Numbered from the stretch's first letter, positions 1-12,366 are shown. The stretch is 64,000 nt of DNA from Eupeodes corollae (GCF_945859685.1 NC_079149.1:136192153-136256152); one strand, 5' to 3'. Numbers and translations: made by a program. The notes: a model not told the origin generated them from the sequence alone.

Positions 1-2132
1 ACAACAACTACATGGCTTAAAAAAGAGACCTACAAAGATCCCCCCCAAGAGACACCTGATTTGATGGGTGGACCGTTGGGGGCGACAGCCAAGAAAGTTC
101 TTCCACACAAGAAACGAATTTCCAAGAAGTTAAAAAATCTCGATAAAGATGAGGTTGCCAATTTTGACATGGCTATTAGCCCAGAAAGTCCTCCTCGGAT
201 AAATCGATTTGTGGTGAGTGTAGGGATTCCTGTTGGTTAAAAGTAAAATATATTTGGAAAACTATGGTTTAGGTATCCAATGGGTCACATTATGAATGCG
301 AGTTATGCGGGGCTGTTTCTGAAACGCAAGTACAATTCTTCTCCCACCTAAAAGGTCACTACGAACCTAGCAGCATTGTAAAAGAGACTGAGTGCCCAAT
401 GCAGAGAATCCCAACCACTTCCATTATTGCCGTTGTGGACGAACCAGTACTCAAAGAAACTGTGAGCGACCTTCCCAATTCTTCTCTTTGGATCGTATTT
501 ATTACACTTGTTTGTATTTCTAGGAATCACCATCAACTGCTGTTGTCCAGGATCATCAGGTCTTCAATGAAGTTGAGCTGAACTTTGATAATTTCAACGA
601 AGTAGTCGAGCTAACTGCCCAAGAGCATCACCATCAGCAACACCACGAAAACGCTCCCAGTTCAACTGATATGAAAATTCTAGACTCAAATTCCATCGAA
701 GAGTGCATGGAGTATGTTGTGCAAGCACAAGAACCTACACAAGTTGTGTGTAATGTTCACGAAGAGGTTGAATTCAGCGATACTGAGGACATGTTGGAGG
801 GCATCCGGGGTGTCGTGGATAAGGTTTCGATTGATGATACTTCCAACGATCTTGACATGCATCCAAGGGACATTTCCAAAGAATCTTGGTTCACAAATAA
901 TGCATTCAATGGCATTCCGTTCAAAGAAGAAATTATCACCAATGAGGACTTTGAAAGACGTACGGATCTCATGCAAATGGCAACAACCCACGAAACCGCA
1001 GACGATCATAAGACGCCTATTAACTCCCCTTCTGAATTTAAAGATGAAGATTTCAATGACAATACTCATGAAGGTGGAAGCTCTGAGCTAAATGATTCCA
1101 TAAATGTTCAGGAAAATGCAAATGTTAAGCGCAGAGGTCGCCCTCGAAGTACTGCTGTAAAGAAGCCTCCCAAAGTCCCACACACCGACGATGACGATGA
1201 AAGCTCACAAGAGTTCCCAGACAACAATAAACGACGGTATATCTGCACAAAGTGCAATCGAGAATTCAACTCCTGCAATGCCCTGAAGTATCACAATCTA
1301 TCACACACCGGGGAACGGCCTCACCAGTGTGAAGTCTGTGGAAAGTCATTCTACGCGCAAAGTGCCCTAAAATCACACATGCGATTGCACACTGGCGACA
1401 AGCCGTACGAATGCGAACAGTGCCATCGTAAATTTAGGCAGTGGAGCGATTTGAAATACCACATCGTCTCTATTCATTCCGATGTCAAGAATTACACCTG
1501 TGAGTTCTGCGGCAAGTCCTTCTCGCGGAAATATTCGCTGGTCATACACCGACGGATCCATACGAGTGAACGGAATTACAAGTGCGAGTTCTGTCCGAAG
1601 TCGTTCCGGGCAAGTTCATACTTGCAGAATCATCGTAAAATTCACACCGGTAGATATTTTTTTTTTAAACTTTATGTATTTAAAAATATAATGTAATTTT
1701 TCAAAGGTGAAAAACCATACACATGCGAAACGTGTGGCAAAAAGTTTCGAGTGGGTGGGGACTTACGAAGGCATTTCAAGACCCATGAGCGTAAAGCACA
1801 AACTGATTTAAAAAACACAAACTCAAACCCTAACGTCGAAGTGCCTGTGACTGTGCAATCAAAAAATCCTAATGTAATTTTAATTTTTGTTTTGTTAAAT
1901 CAAAACATTTCAAAATTGTTAAATTTTGTATATTCGACAGGTAAACAAATTAAATGAAATGGTCGACGATATCAAAAATGATGTTCTCTTGAAAATAGAG
2001 TACCAAAAGGAGAGTAAAGATGACTTGTTATTTCTGGATAAGATGGCAAGCAAAATAAATCATCTATTTAAGACTGAAGAAGATTTTGTAAATGAAGATT
2101 TAGGGAACTCAGACCTCTCGTTTGCAACTTAG
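1..2132 (+). CDS. C2H2 zinc-finger protein with AT-hook, 3' part (5' end outside window)
   Basis: Probable nuclear DNA-binding protein. Five exons join in frame with GT-AG introns: 1-213, 273-461, 524-1649, 1707-1873 and 1941-2132 (TAG), giving 628 visible residues. The first exon is open at the window edge, so the true start is upstream. Exon 2 has one isolated finger (ECELC...HLKGH). Exon 3 has a long acidic linker, an AT-hook-like KRRGRPR segment near 1128-1148, then five consecutive fingers from about 1239 to 1645 starting YICTKC, HQCEVC, YECEQC, YTCEFC and YKCEFC, mostly joined by TGE/TGD-type linkers. The sixth finger (YTCETC) is in exon 4, its linker split by the 57-bp intron. The C-terminal exon is acidic with no known domain. 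Fingers and splice joins are seen directly. The DNA-binding role is family knowledge; the target is unknown and I do not recognise the orthologue. Convergent with aop. Confidence 0.9.
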
Positions 2133-2560
2133 TTTTATTTTAACTACATATATACTGTACATATTTTATTTTAATTTATATATATTAATTAATTTCTGGA
2201 AAAATGAGAACCTTACTTAGCTTAATACAACTAAAACATTACTCCTTTAAATTTATCATATATTTAAAATAGCTGCCTGGAAATAGTATATTATTTTTGT
2301 TTCTAATTTAAATACAATTCTCTATTATTCGGATCCTGTATCAAAAAAACCAAAGAAAATATTAAATAATTGAATTCAGTTTTATATTCAATATAGTCTC
2401 GTTGTTCTCGTGAGCTCAACTAAAACCTATCAACTGTGTATCTAAACCTTTTTATGAATTATTCCTTAATTATTCTGTTAATATTTTGTAATTATTTTCC
2501 GTTAAGTTGCAATAAAGTTCAAAATAATTTTGTACAATTAACATTGTATTTTTTACTTAA
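2133..2560 (+). other. 3' UTR / downstream flank of the zinc-finger gene
   Basis: AT-rich non-coding sequence follows the TAG stop. Candidate poly(A) signals are ATTAAA near 2361 and AATAAA at 2511-2516. Either could end the transcript. The long frame beginning at 2436 is AT-driven and continues into a transposon remnant, so I do not call it a gene. Confidence 0.5.
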
Positions 2561-2900
2561 AAAAGAAATTGAGTATTTAGTCTGTGATCACATTATTACG
2601 GCTACTATACAAAAAATCATATTTCCAGGACCAAGCCTAAAGTATTTAATTGTTGCCAAAAATTGTAAATTGGTTTCCAAAAGAATGACTACCTTTTTGG
2701 AAAAGAATAGTTTGGACGTATTGAAATGGCAAGAACATCTCTCCAGACTTCGGGTATAATTAATAAAATTGTTGGTGGAGACAATTTGGAAACGATTGTA
2801 CTTTTACACTGTCATTTAAACCTCGAGTTTGCTCTTTATAATACTTTTGTAATTTGTTATTTGATGACATGGTCTGTTACCTCCTTAAAAAAGATAATAC
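2560..2900 (+). mobile_element. Degenerate Tc1/mariner-like transposase fragment
   Basis: The frame around 2680-2735 reads RMTTFLEKNSLDVLKW. After a frame shift it continues ARTS near 2727, with a proline-aspartate step reachable after a small indel. This matches the pattern of Tc1-family transposases just before the third catalytic acid (F-x-x-N-x-x-x-V-L-x-W-P-A-x-S-P-D-L-N-P). Upstream residues 2590-2680 align only loosely. It is broken by indels and stops and cannot be functional. Terminal repeats were not found. The family call rests on one motif block. Confidence 0.5.
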
Positions 2901-2959
2901 TATCCAAAAAGTATCTTAACAGCATCTGTACAGGCACATAGTCCTGCCAGAGCCAACAT

Positions 2960-4840
2960 GGACTAAAGACTTGTCTGTATTTAGTAACAAGTACTCCCTA
3001 CTTTTTGTCGCGTTTATGAGATCAGTCTGAATTAAATGGGAAAGGACTATTCAAGAGTTGTTACAATCGTAAACAATAGGTAATCCATCTCAAACATCTA
3101 TTGTTCCAAATTCCCCAGGAGATTATTTTTAGAAAGTGGCAATGAAAATTTTGAAATTTCGAAAAAGCTGTTTTTCTACTAAATTAGTAATCATTTATAA
3201 ATAATGTAATTGAAATTTTAAATTATTTGAGTTGCAAAAAGAAAAAAAGACTTACATTTTATTCCCCAATTCTATAGTAAATATGTCGAAAAGAATCAAT
3301 CTCCAAACGATGTTTGAGTAACCCTTCGTGATATTCAAATTCATTCTTTTTTCCAGCAGTATATAATCTCATATTTGAACAGGAGAAAGGATGAAAAGTA
3401 AATTAAATTTTCTGAGAATTTTTCGTTCAAAAAAATTCCCAAGTTTTCTTAGAATTGGGTTGATTGTGACAACAATTTAAATAGGTAGAATCCGGTAGGC
3501 ACTCATGGACGAAGACTAATTGTCTTGAAAATCTTATTGTAGCATATCAGCCCTTGCCGCAAATTTATTGTAAACGCCAAAATAAATTTTATCGTAAAAG
3601 ACAAATCAAAAGCTTACTGCTGGTCCTTGAAACAAGTTGTACCCATAGTCAGGATTGGAAATTATTAATTATTCTTAAGTTAAGAAATGGCAATAGCCTT
3701 CAAGGCTCTATGTGTTTTAAGCAAATTTTATTAATTAAGTTTTCTTTTTTATTGAAAATGTCGCTTATGATAAAATGGCGGGAAGGGCTCGATATTCCTT
3801 CTGTAGATTATACGTAAGCTGGAGAGTGCTTAGACCAGGGCGTCAAACACTTTGGAACGAAGAACTGAATGACAATGGCTATCGATCGTTACTTTTTTAT
3901 CGTTAATTTTACGGATTATGTACTAGTGAGCTAGCCAGTTACATACCTTCGCTTAAACATTTTAAACGTAATAGTCACGCTGATAGGAATACACATAAGT
4001 TTATTCTTGAGCCTTACTTCGACTATATTTTGAAGTATTGACATTTGTTTCTTAGCCGTAAAACGCGATTGTGCAATGCCTCACCACGTTGTCGTCCCCC
4101 GTTATTGCAATTTTCAAGAATTCAAGGTCTATGCACATCGACAATTCCTCTCAAAACCTTCCCTTTTTCTTTTTGATACTCATATAAATGTACACAAATC
4201 TCAGGGTTTCCTAGCTATAACAAAAAAAAGAAAACGGCCAAAAATTTGTTTAATTCGGGTTGATTTTTAAAATAAATAACCCTTCGAAATAAATTTAAAA
4301 AAAAGTTCAAAATATTTTTACAGTGACGACCTCCATTACATAAAAAAAAAATTTTTTCGGAGTAAACCTATTTAAAAAAATCTTTAGAAACCTCATAGTG
4401 AATAAAATTTACATCAACATTTTTCACAGCTAAAAAAATGTGCTTTTATTTTTGCACTGCTTTTTGAAAGCTTATTCAATATTTTAAATTTGAATCTTCT
4501 GAAAAAACTTGATGTCTAATAAGAATTTAGTTCATTGGAGACTATCGTAAATAAAATTTTCAAGGAATTTATCCCATCTTCATAAATAACGTCAAAATTA
4601 TCCTTTGGAATTTTTGTATATCGAGAAATTGATTTTTGGGGACCAATGTGTTATATTCAAGCTTACAAAGAGAAAAAGTAAATTACGGCCATTTCCAAAT
4701 TTTGTTTTTTTTTTTTTTTTGCACGGAAATCAAAATAAAAAAGGCTGGGCTCCATACTTTTGAAGAGCGAAGAGAAAAAATCAAATATAAACTAAATACT
4801 AAACTAAACTGATATTTTCGTCGAACTCGAATACACCATC
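2960..4840. other. AT-rich spacer, no gene seen
   Basis: The frames at 3554-3817 and 4076-4270 are short, encode no recognisable domain and have composition expected by chance in AT-rich DNA. There are many poly-A/T runs. No RNA gene or clear repeat boundary is visible. Some of it may be old transposon sequence too decayed to recognise. Confidence 0.6.
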
Positions 4841-4849
4841 AGCCTTTTT

Positions 4850-5660
4850 CACCATCCTTCAATCTGGTAACTCTGAATTTCCAAAACAAGAGTTGTTAAA
4901 AACAAAAAATTCTGCTCTACTGGCTCATCGACTCCAATTCCTTTTTAATGAATTTCAACAATACAAACGTTGAGATATATCACAAGATTTTTCTGAGGAT
5001 TTCATCTGAGCTCAAGTCCAAAAACTGAAAATTCACTTTTACGGATTGGTCCAAAACCTCAGAGAATACAACCTTTGCAATCACACATGAAGAAGGTAGC
5101 ACGATACTTTTTGGATTACTTCCACAAACTGCTGAAGCCTTTGCCAATTTTGCTGCCATTCAAGAGGCTTTAAAAGAAGTAAATATGCAGATTATATGTA
5201 CAGACAGTCTCTCTACGATCAAAACTCCACCAATCTCAACAACAACATCCGCTTCTTATTGGTAAATTCAAACCAGCACATAAAATAAATGTTGCCCGCT
5301 GGACAAGTTGGCATCCGTGGCAATAAGCTCGCGGATAAAGCCGTCAGCATCGCAAGCAAGTCACCTACCTATCTTTATAATACTTACACTAAGAATGACC
5401 TTGTGCAGAACATCACAAGAAAACTGACCAGTACCCAAGAAAACGAATGGAAAAGATACAATCACCACCTATATACCCTGCAAACAGCGAAAAATCTAAA
5501 ATAAAAAGCTTTATCCGACTCCAACTTGGCCATACCTCTGCAACCGACATCCACCACCTCAAAAAGAACATCCTCCCATTTTTTCTACCTGCAAAACTAC
5601 ACCTGGCCTCCAACATAAGCTTTAAAATTGCAACAGAACTAAGCCGATCATAGAGAAAAT
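4850..5660 (+). mobile_element. Non-LTR retrotransposon (I/Jockey-type) RNase H remnant
   Basis: Translation near 5037-5210 shows a YTDWS-like start, a central I-Q-E-A-L segment and ICTDSLSTI. These match the spacing of the D-E-D catalytic residues of the RNase H domain at the C-terminus of I-clade and related LINE ORF2 proteins. After a frameshift, 5289-5504 reads LPAGQVGIRGNKLADKAVS, the W-x-P-G-H-x-G-I-x-G-N-E-x-A-D block, with Q in place of the usual histidine. The region to about 5650 (LQLGHTSATDIHHLKK) resembles the ORF2 C-terminal tail. Frame breaks make it a pseudogene. The reverse transcriptase part is not recognisable upstream. Confidence 0.75.
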
Positions 5661-6186
5661 CATGGAAACGACATTATCCAAACGCTGAGATACCCAAGTT
5701 TGTCAAATATAATTAAGATCAATGATATTGGGCAGGTTCAGACAACATAAGGGACTTCATTTGCAGTCAACTGCATTCGTTGAACGTACATTTTGACCAA
5801 GTCAACTAGTTAGTTTTTCAAGTGTCATAAACTTCAAACTCAGAACCTTACTTCCCTAACTTCTACCTTCAGTTTACCGTACGAAAACTACCAAAAACAT
5901 TATTGCATACAAAACAGTCCTCAGGAAAACTACAAGTCCATTACAATTTGCATTTCGAATTGTAAAGAAATATTACTTATTTCTTTTCCAATTTGACGAG
6001 GAACCCTTGTACACAAAATATTGAATGAAATTGTGCGTAAAATAAATAAATCGTAGAGGAATTAAGTTCAACTTTCAGTTAATTAAAAAAAACATGATCG
6101 ATTTTCATTCTGACATAAGTTGACTTGACTTGATAGTTTTCATTGGCGAGTCGAATGAATAAACGTGTGAGTGTGAGAACTTTGTA
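5660..6186. other. Spacer, no gene seen
   Basis: AT-rich sequence with no credible frame. It may include the 3' tail of the adjacent LINE remnant. Confidence 0.5.
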
Positions 6187-7480
6187 TTACCGTTGGCTAA
6201 TTGAGAACCGTTGATTCGACTTAAATGTCATACATTTTTCTTACTCCATTGTCGCTATCGAATGTTCGTTGATTTGAGCGTCATTCGTCAATTCGTGTTA
6301 TTATTTGTCGAACGTTCATATTGTGTGAGAAAAGCTTATGTAAAAGAAATGTCGGAAAATAAACCAATGTAAGGTCATATGTATATTTCACTTTTTTTTA
6401 TAAAATAACATGAGTCAATGCATTTTTATTCAGCTGCAAAAAAACTAATACAAATTTTGGTTCTTTAAAAAAAACCTAAAGGAATATATGGGACCAATTT
6501 GCTACAACCATTAACTCAATTGAACGTTTCCTTTTTGGTACCATGTTTCAAGAAATCACTTAAGATGACTGCAGTTCCATACAAAGGTCGATCTAGGATA
6601 TCTTGCGTCAACATAACGAATACACTTGCATTGAAAACCACTCAAGGAAAAAAAACTTACTATCATTGCGTTGAAACTGTAATATCCTTTTCTGCTAAGA
6701 TACTGATGACGCAACTAAATCGGAGCAACGATTCTTATATGGGTTCCGCCAACACATCCTATTACTCCTGGTAACCTGGCGGTTAAAAAAAATTAGTCTC
6801 ATGCGTTTTGTTTCGCATCGGATGACATGTTGAAACTGATCCAGGTGGGGCTTAATTTGTCTTCAATTGCACACACAACTTTAATAATATAGAAACCGAG
6901 GATTGTGACAGGCCTAAATGAAAGTATTTTCCTACTTTGCTTCGCTGCTTTGTTAACTTCCACTAGCAAAAAATCTAAGGGCAGAAGCTAATTTTAGTAT
7001 AGCAGTAATCCCTGCTGGAGGTGGCCTTCAAACTTGTAACGCTTCCTTATTTAGTCGAAAATATGGTCTAAAACTTAATAACAATTAAAAGAACTTCCAG
7101 CACAAAATATTTTGTCGACTTACAAATGATTAGGGAGTTCCAAGACATTAGAGTTGTCTCGAGTATTCTTGCGCAGTCGAAGCGTTCTTACTTTTTTTCT
7201 GTAATTTTCGTTTTCTCCAAAAAAACAAATGTACGTTGCTTATCAATTTGGTATATTTTATAATTTTGTTAATTATGAAAATTATCAATTATTGAACACA
7301 ACTGTTTTTTGAAATTTCATGAGTTGACGTTTATTTATATATGTGTTATTTTTTGTTTGTATGGTAGCACCGAATTTCGAACTCGAATTGCAAAGTTCGC
7401 CAACTTGGTATGTCGAATGTGTTAGTTCGCTAATAAAAATAGCTCACTTACTTCGAACGTTCAATTCGCCAACCATAATA
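6187..7480. mobile_element. Decayed Harbinger (PIF)-like element with terminal inverted repeats
   Basis: The left end near 6188-6212 (CCGTTGGCTAATTGAG) and the right end near 7452-7476, read in reverse complement (TGGTTGGCGAATTGAA), form an imperfect terminal inverted repeat. At 7129-7190 on the - strand a short exon-like segment encodes LRKNTRDNSNVLELPNH followed by a GTAAGT-type donor. This closely parallels the first transposase exon in the element at 49117-50445 (RRNIRDISNPLELPDH). The remaining interior is mostly unrecognisable. At about 1.29 kb it is nearly the same length as that second element, which supports a common deleted ancestor. The ends are assigned by eye. Confidence 0.55.
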
Positions 7481-7609
7481 GGGGTATAACTTTCCAGTCA
7501 AGTTTCCAATAAAGTTGCCTTAATTGGAAGGCAATTTTTTGGCAGCTGGCCAATCAGAAGCTAGAAATTGCCTTATTTCCAAGTCCCTTATGTCGCCTGA
7601 ACCTGCCCA

Positions 7610-7800
7610 TTCTTTTAGAAATTACTGCATCTTGCGAGGTATTGACAAATTCTCCAAGAGTAATTCTTGTCATGAAAAAGTGCTTTCTCAAAGTAACCGT
7701 TCGGATCCCTGCAATTACTCACACACAGGAATGGTTGAGAGTTGTAAGTCACTAGGCCCTATTTCTCTACGGACTGTTGCGCCACCTAATTTATTTTATT
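7610..7800 (+). mobile_element. 5'-truncated SINE copy (same family as 58856-59125)
   Basis: The sequence from the CATCTTGCGAGG block (about 7630) to GGACTGTTGCGCCACCTAATTT (about 7770-7793) matches, in the opposite orientation, the body and 3' end of the SINE at 58856-59125. Shared stretches include ATTGACAAATTCTCCAA, CACAGGAATGGTTGAGAG and TTGTAAGTCACTAGGCCCTA. The tRNA-like head is missing. The frame at 7524-7829 is an accident of this repeat. Confidence 0.75.
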
Positions 7801-10045
7801 TTGTATGTAATTTATTACTTCTTCAATAAATATATAATAATAATAATACAAAATTACGCCTGTTACAATCTGCTACACAAAGAAATTTCATATGTTCAAA
7901 TAGATTAAATATCAGAATAAAGTGGTCTGAGCACGTCACCTCATCTCAGACCACTGCTAGCTACAAAGTCCTCAAATAGAAATCAATTTAAAAAACCAAA
8001 TGTTCCATTAACAAATACATTTTTATTGATTTATTTTTTCTCAATTTTATTATTTGTTTTATTTCTTGTTTTTTTTTGTTATCTTTTCAAAATAATCTTA
8101 TTTTGTATAAAAATTTATAGAATGTAAAATAGAAAAATTATTGTAATGTAAATATATATATATTTATATGCATGTATAATTACTTGTTTATTTCTTTTAT
8201 TCATAATAATAATAATAATTACCTAATATGTACAAGAGAAAGAAATTATATATTGTTTGCTTTCTGCGTGCAGCTGAACACTTTTTATAGCCCTTCATAA
8301 AGAATGAAATTAAAGAGCACTTCCATTTCATCATTCTAAATGAATAAAAGAAATATGGAAGCTTTATTTGCATTTTTAACTTCTTTTTGTTTTGATTTTT
8401 AATATGCATTAATTTTATATAAATTAAATAATAAAAAAAAGAAATAGCAAACATAGCAAGTTATTCACCCAAAATGTTACACAAAAAATCATCTGGCCGA
8501 CTTATACATAGTTAATTGATATTAATTGTTTTTCTTTTATTTTCATTTAAAGTTAACATAATCTATGATATAATTTATATTTTTTTATTTTATTTTTTGT
8601 TATAGTCATTTCTTTTTGTTTTCTTTCTTAGATATTTAAATGATAAAATTATTGTACAAGCTAAAACTATTATCTAGTTAAACAAAAAAGAGTACTAAAT
8701 ATGGAAGCCGATTTAATTTTAAACACTTTTTGTTGATGTTTTTTGTTTCTTAAATATTTTTGTTGTGTTTGGAAGAAAATAAGAATTTTTATTTTTGTTC
8801 TTGTTTTTTTTTTTAGATCCTAGTTTGCACTGAAACTTGAAACTTCGTGCTTTGCACAAGGTCGTTATAATTTTTGTTTTTCATATACTCGTACAGCTGT
8901 GTTAGCTGAAAAACTGATTATACACATTTCGATTTGTTTTATTTTAATTAAATTGAAATATAAAAGAAAAAAAATATTTAAACATAAAATTATAAAAATA
9001 AAAAAATATAAAATAAAACTGTTATCACATAAATCGTAAAACAAAATTCAACAATAAACAAAATTAATGAAACGATCTAATCGAAAATAAAAATCATTCT
9101 ACAACTCTACTGACGACCGAATCACAAATTTCTAAATATTTTGTGGGGAGGGGGTTGTATAAAATATATATATATATTTTATATACGTATAAAATAAAAG
9201 GAAGCACAATAATTCCGTTTTGGAAATAATAAGGGAAAGAAATAAGAAAGTATTTACATCTTTGACAAAAATTTGTTTTAATTCGTTTTCATTTTCATTT
9301 TCATAATTATTTTATTCAAAAAAGCTTTTTTACCAATTCATGTGCTTCAAACTTAATCATTTCATTTCCTAAGTGTTATTTATAAGAGTAAAGCTTGGAG
9401 AGGTTGTTTATTTTGTTTTGTTGTTGTTTTTCTTAGAAACTAACAAATAAAATAAAATTAAAAAAAAAAAACAGAAGCGCAATTGCTCTTCGTCTCGTTG
9501 ACAATTATATAATAATAATAATATTTTAATATTTATAATAACGATATTGCCTATTTAATGAACTAATATCTCTTATTTAAAAAATAATTTTACAGAAATT
9601 TTATGAATTATCATTTAAATTGGCACATTTTACATTGTTTTTGATTTGAGAATCACCTTAAAACTATTTTTTTTTCTTTCTTTCTTTCTTTCATTTATAT
9701 AATTTACTTGCTAAGTTTAATAAAATTAAATAATTTTTCGTTTTTTATTTATAACTTTCCTTTTTTTCTAAATTTCTTCTGTGTATTTATTTTATATATT
9801 TTTTGTTTTGTTTTGTATAAAATATATTTATTTATTTGTATGTATGAATAATTTATACAGACTCCTCTTGCCCAGAAAACTGGATTGCAAATATTGATAA
9901 TAAAAAAATATCATTTTATGTTTTGTTTGATTTAACATCACGCACAATTCAACATTTTGTGATTGTCTATTTTCTGTTTGTAATTTTTGTTTTGTTTTCA
10001 TTTTCATTTTCATATTGAAATTTTCAAATACTGTCCAGCAATTAT
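7801..10045 (-). other. aop 3' UTR and downstream AT-rich DNA
   Basis: This lies directly 3' of the aop stop codon on the - strand. It is very T/A-rich with several AATAAA signals on the - strand (TTTATT on +, for example near 10045, 9830 and 8190), so the poly(A) site is ambiguous. Simple ATT/TAA runs occur near 7835, 8205 and 9515. One - strand TCTTCCA at 8770-8776 matches the miR-7 seed as a 7mer-A1 site. No coding frame is credible, including those at 8197-8454 and 9828-10013. Confidence 0.55.
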
Positions 10046-12366
10046 TTATTTACGCAGATCTGTTGGCATATTACCGTCATAGTTGTTGGAGTCGTTGCCA
10101 CTTTCGGTTTGCATTGATGATGTTTGCATGTCCTCGGAAGAGTCGTGACACTGTTGCATATGACTGGGAGACTCTGGCGAACTGTTTTCGTTGTACCGGA
10201 TGAGTTTTATTGTAGTAAGACCATCTGCATTACGAATTAATCTGTAAAAAAAAAAATATATATCATAAGTAAATTTAAAGTTTCGAGTTGGGCGCCATTT
10301 AAGTTAAGCAAAATAATTGAAAAATAAAAGAAAAAATTAACTTACGGATAACAATCGGAGCTAGATGACTGTGAATAGCTTCTCTTTTCTGAAGACGAAT
10401 GACCCGATGACACACTTAGATCAGTTGGCTTCATTTCATCGCCATCTTGGCTATTTCCCTCCAATTTAATCGAGTTAAATTGAAGCTTTTCGCTAGGTGT
10501 TGTAGGCAGTGCAGGTGAATTGGGCGGCTGTTGGTGTTGTTGCTGTTGTTGTTGTTGTTGGGTGTTTGAAGTGAGGTAATGAAAGGCACCATTGATGGCG
10601 TGCATAAATAATGGAGATGTGGGCGGTGGGCCATAAGCTGCTGCTGCAGCTGCAACAGCTGCCGCTGCTGATGATGAGATCGCTGAAGCAGAAGGCAGAC
10701 TACCAGGTATACCTAGTTGATTGTTGTTGCTTCTTGATGACGGCCTCTGGGGTGATTGCGAGGGTTGTGAAACTGACTGCTGCTGCTGTTGTTGTTGCTG
10801 TTGGTGTTGTTGTACCTGTCCTCCCGATTGACCTTGTCCATTCTGGGAAGACATTGGCCAGTTATTTGAACTGCCATTGTTTGCGGGTGTTTGTACATTG
10901 CCTGCTGTACTACTGTTTCCTGTTCCAGACGAATTCGCTACTGATTGCCGAAGAAGTGAAATATTTTTGATATTCTTAAGCTCAGTTGGATTTCGAAGAA
11001 ATCTATAAAAGAAAAATAAATCAATAAATTAAAATCATCTAAAAAGAAATTTTTTTTAACTTACTGGTAGCAATGACGTTCTCCTTGAACTTTTCGCAGA
11101 ATATTCACTCGATAATAGTATCGGAGTGCTCTGGACATTTTATCGTAGTTCATTGAAAGGTGGTTCTTTTGAATTCCCCACAACTTAGCTAGACCAGCTG
11201 GATCCACGATTTTGAATACTCCTGTGTCTCTGCATTTCCATGCGATCAAATCACTGTATTTTTGATTTCTATCGTTCAAAAGCTGTTGTAAGAAATCCCA
11301 TAAAAGGCGTCCATCTAAATAAAAATAAACAAAAATCCAACTTTAACAAGAATTCTTTTCATTTCAATTTAAAAAAAAACTTACTTGTATTTGGTTCAGA
11401 ATTTTCAGGGAAAAATTCTCTCTTCACTGGCATATAACTGGGAGTAGTTGGAGCCGATGATGAGCCACCACTACTGGTGCTGCCGGAGGCACTATGCATT
11501 TTCTGGTTGGCTTGGCTTTGGGACCAAGTATTCACAAAACTATTCGTAATCTGATGTGTAAGACTTGGCGACATATCCTTGAGAACGGGTGTTGGTGGTG
11601 GACTGTTGTTATTATATTGCGCAACGGCTGCAGCTGCAGCAACTGCTGCTGCTGCCCGCGATGCTGCTTTGGATTCTGAAAAAGTCTCATCATCTGAATC
11701 CGATTGATTGCTACTCGAACTGGTTGTATTGTTTTGAATGAATACACTGCCGTTGTTCATATTGCTGGTACTGCTGGAGCTGCCATTACTGCTTCCATTT
11801 TGATCTTGACCTTGTGGCGGACTGCTAGCTTGCGAGTCAACAGATGGCGGTGGACTCAGGGTAACCGAGTTCGGAGGCATAAAGTGATGCATGTGTGCGT
11901 TGTGGAAGGGACTCTCTGGTGGTACAATGGGTGGCCATGTAGGCGTTGGCGGATGACTATGCGGTGACAATGGATAACGGCTGGTGGGTGTAACTGGACT
12001 ATTGGGCAGGTGCCAGTGCATCATGTGTGATTCGATTATTAGCATTTGCAGAACATTATGCAGCACATCTCCAGCTCCAGGACAACGATGGCCAAAATCG
12101 GCTCTTGTCAATAAACAAAGCGCTTTTCCATTCATTTTAAATACCTCATGATCGACCTTTGGTAGATCGAATTCACGCTCACAAAATCTCAAAAACACTG
12201 TAACATCCTCTCGACCCCAGAGTCGTGGATCTGAGGGCAGAGATGCCGGCAACTGGGTTTTCAATTCGGCTAACTGACTCGGAGGTGCTGGTGGACACCG
12301 CCACATTACATCACTCCAAAGTCCTAGCGGTGGATTCAACGATAGTTGCACTGGTAACATTTTCAT
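10046..12366 (-). CDS. aop: Anterior open / Yan, ETS-domain transcriptional repressor (TEL/ETV6 class)
   Basis: Nuclear repressor of receptor-tyrosine-kinase/Ras-MAPK target genes. Four exons on the - strand join in frame: 12366-11385, 11314-11065, 11002-10346 and 10241-10046 (TAA), giving 694 residues against about 730 in Drosophila Yan. Donors are GTAAGT at all three introns. Residues ~38-118 are the Pointed/SAM domain (LCLLTRADFGHRCPGAGD). Next comes the MAPK-site cluster (PNSPVTP, SRYPLSPHSHPPTP). The ETS domain spans ~328-412 with recognition helix MNYDKMSRALRYYYR. Poly-Q and poly-A tracts and the conserved GPPPTSPLFMHAINGAFHYL block follow. PTDLS lies at ~603-607, a match to the CtBP-binding pattern PxDLS. 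Start: the ATG at 12366 precedes KMLPVQLSL; an in-frame TGA lies seven codons earlier. Identity is secure; the family's SAM-driven polymerisation and MAPK-triggered inactivation are established knowledge, not read here. Confidence 0.97.

Noticed and set aside
2436..2759. 107-codon + strand frame as a small membrane protein gene
   Set aside because: The hydrophobic start is AT composition and the second half is a Tc1-like transposase remnant.
7524..7829. 101-codon + strand frame
   Set aside because: It lies on a truncated SINE copy whose sequence recurs at 58856-59125 and 63574-63617; no protein domain.
10503..10970. + strand frames opposite aop exon 3
   Set aside because: Shadows of the CAG and GCN tracts of the aop coding exon.
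10046..12366. Other ETS genes (pointed, Ets98B, Ets96B) for the - strand gene
   Set aside because: The N-terminal MKMLPVQLSL, the Pointed domain and the ETS helix MNYDKMSRALRYYY match Yan; pointed and PDEF-type ETS helices differ.
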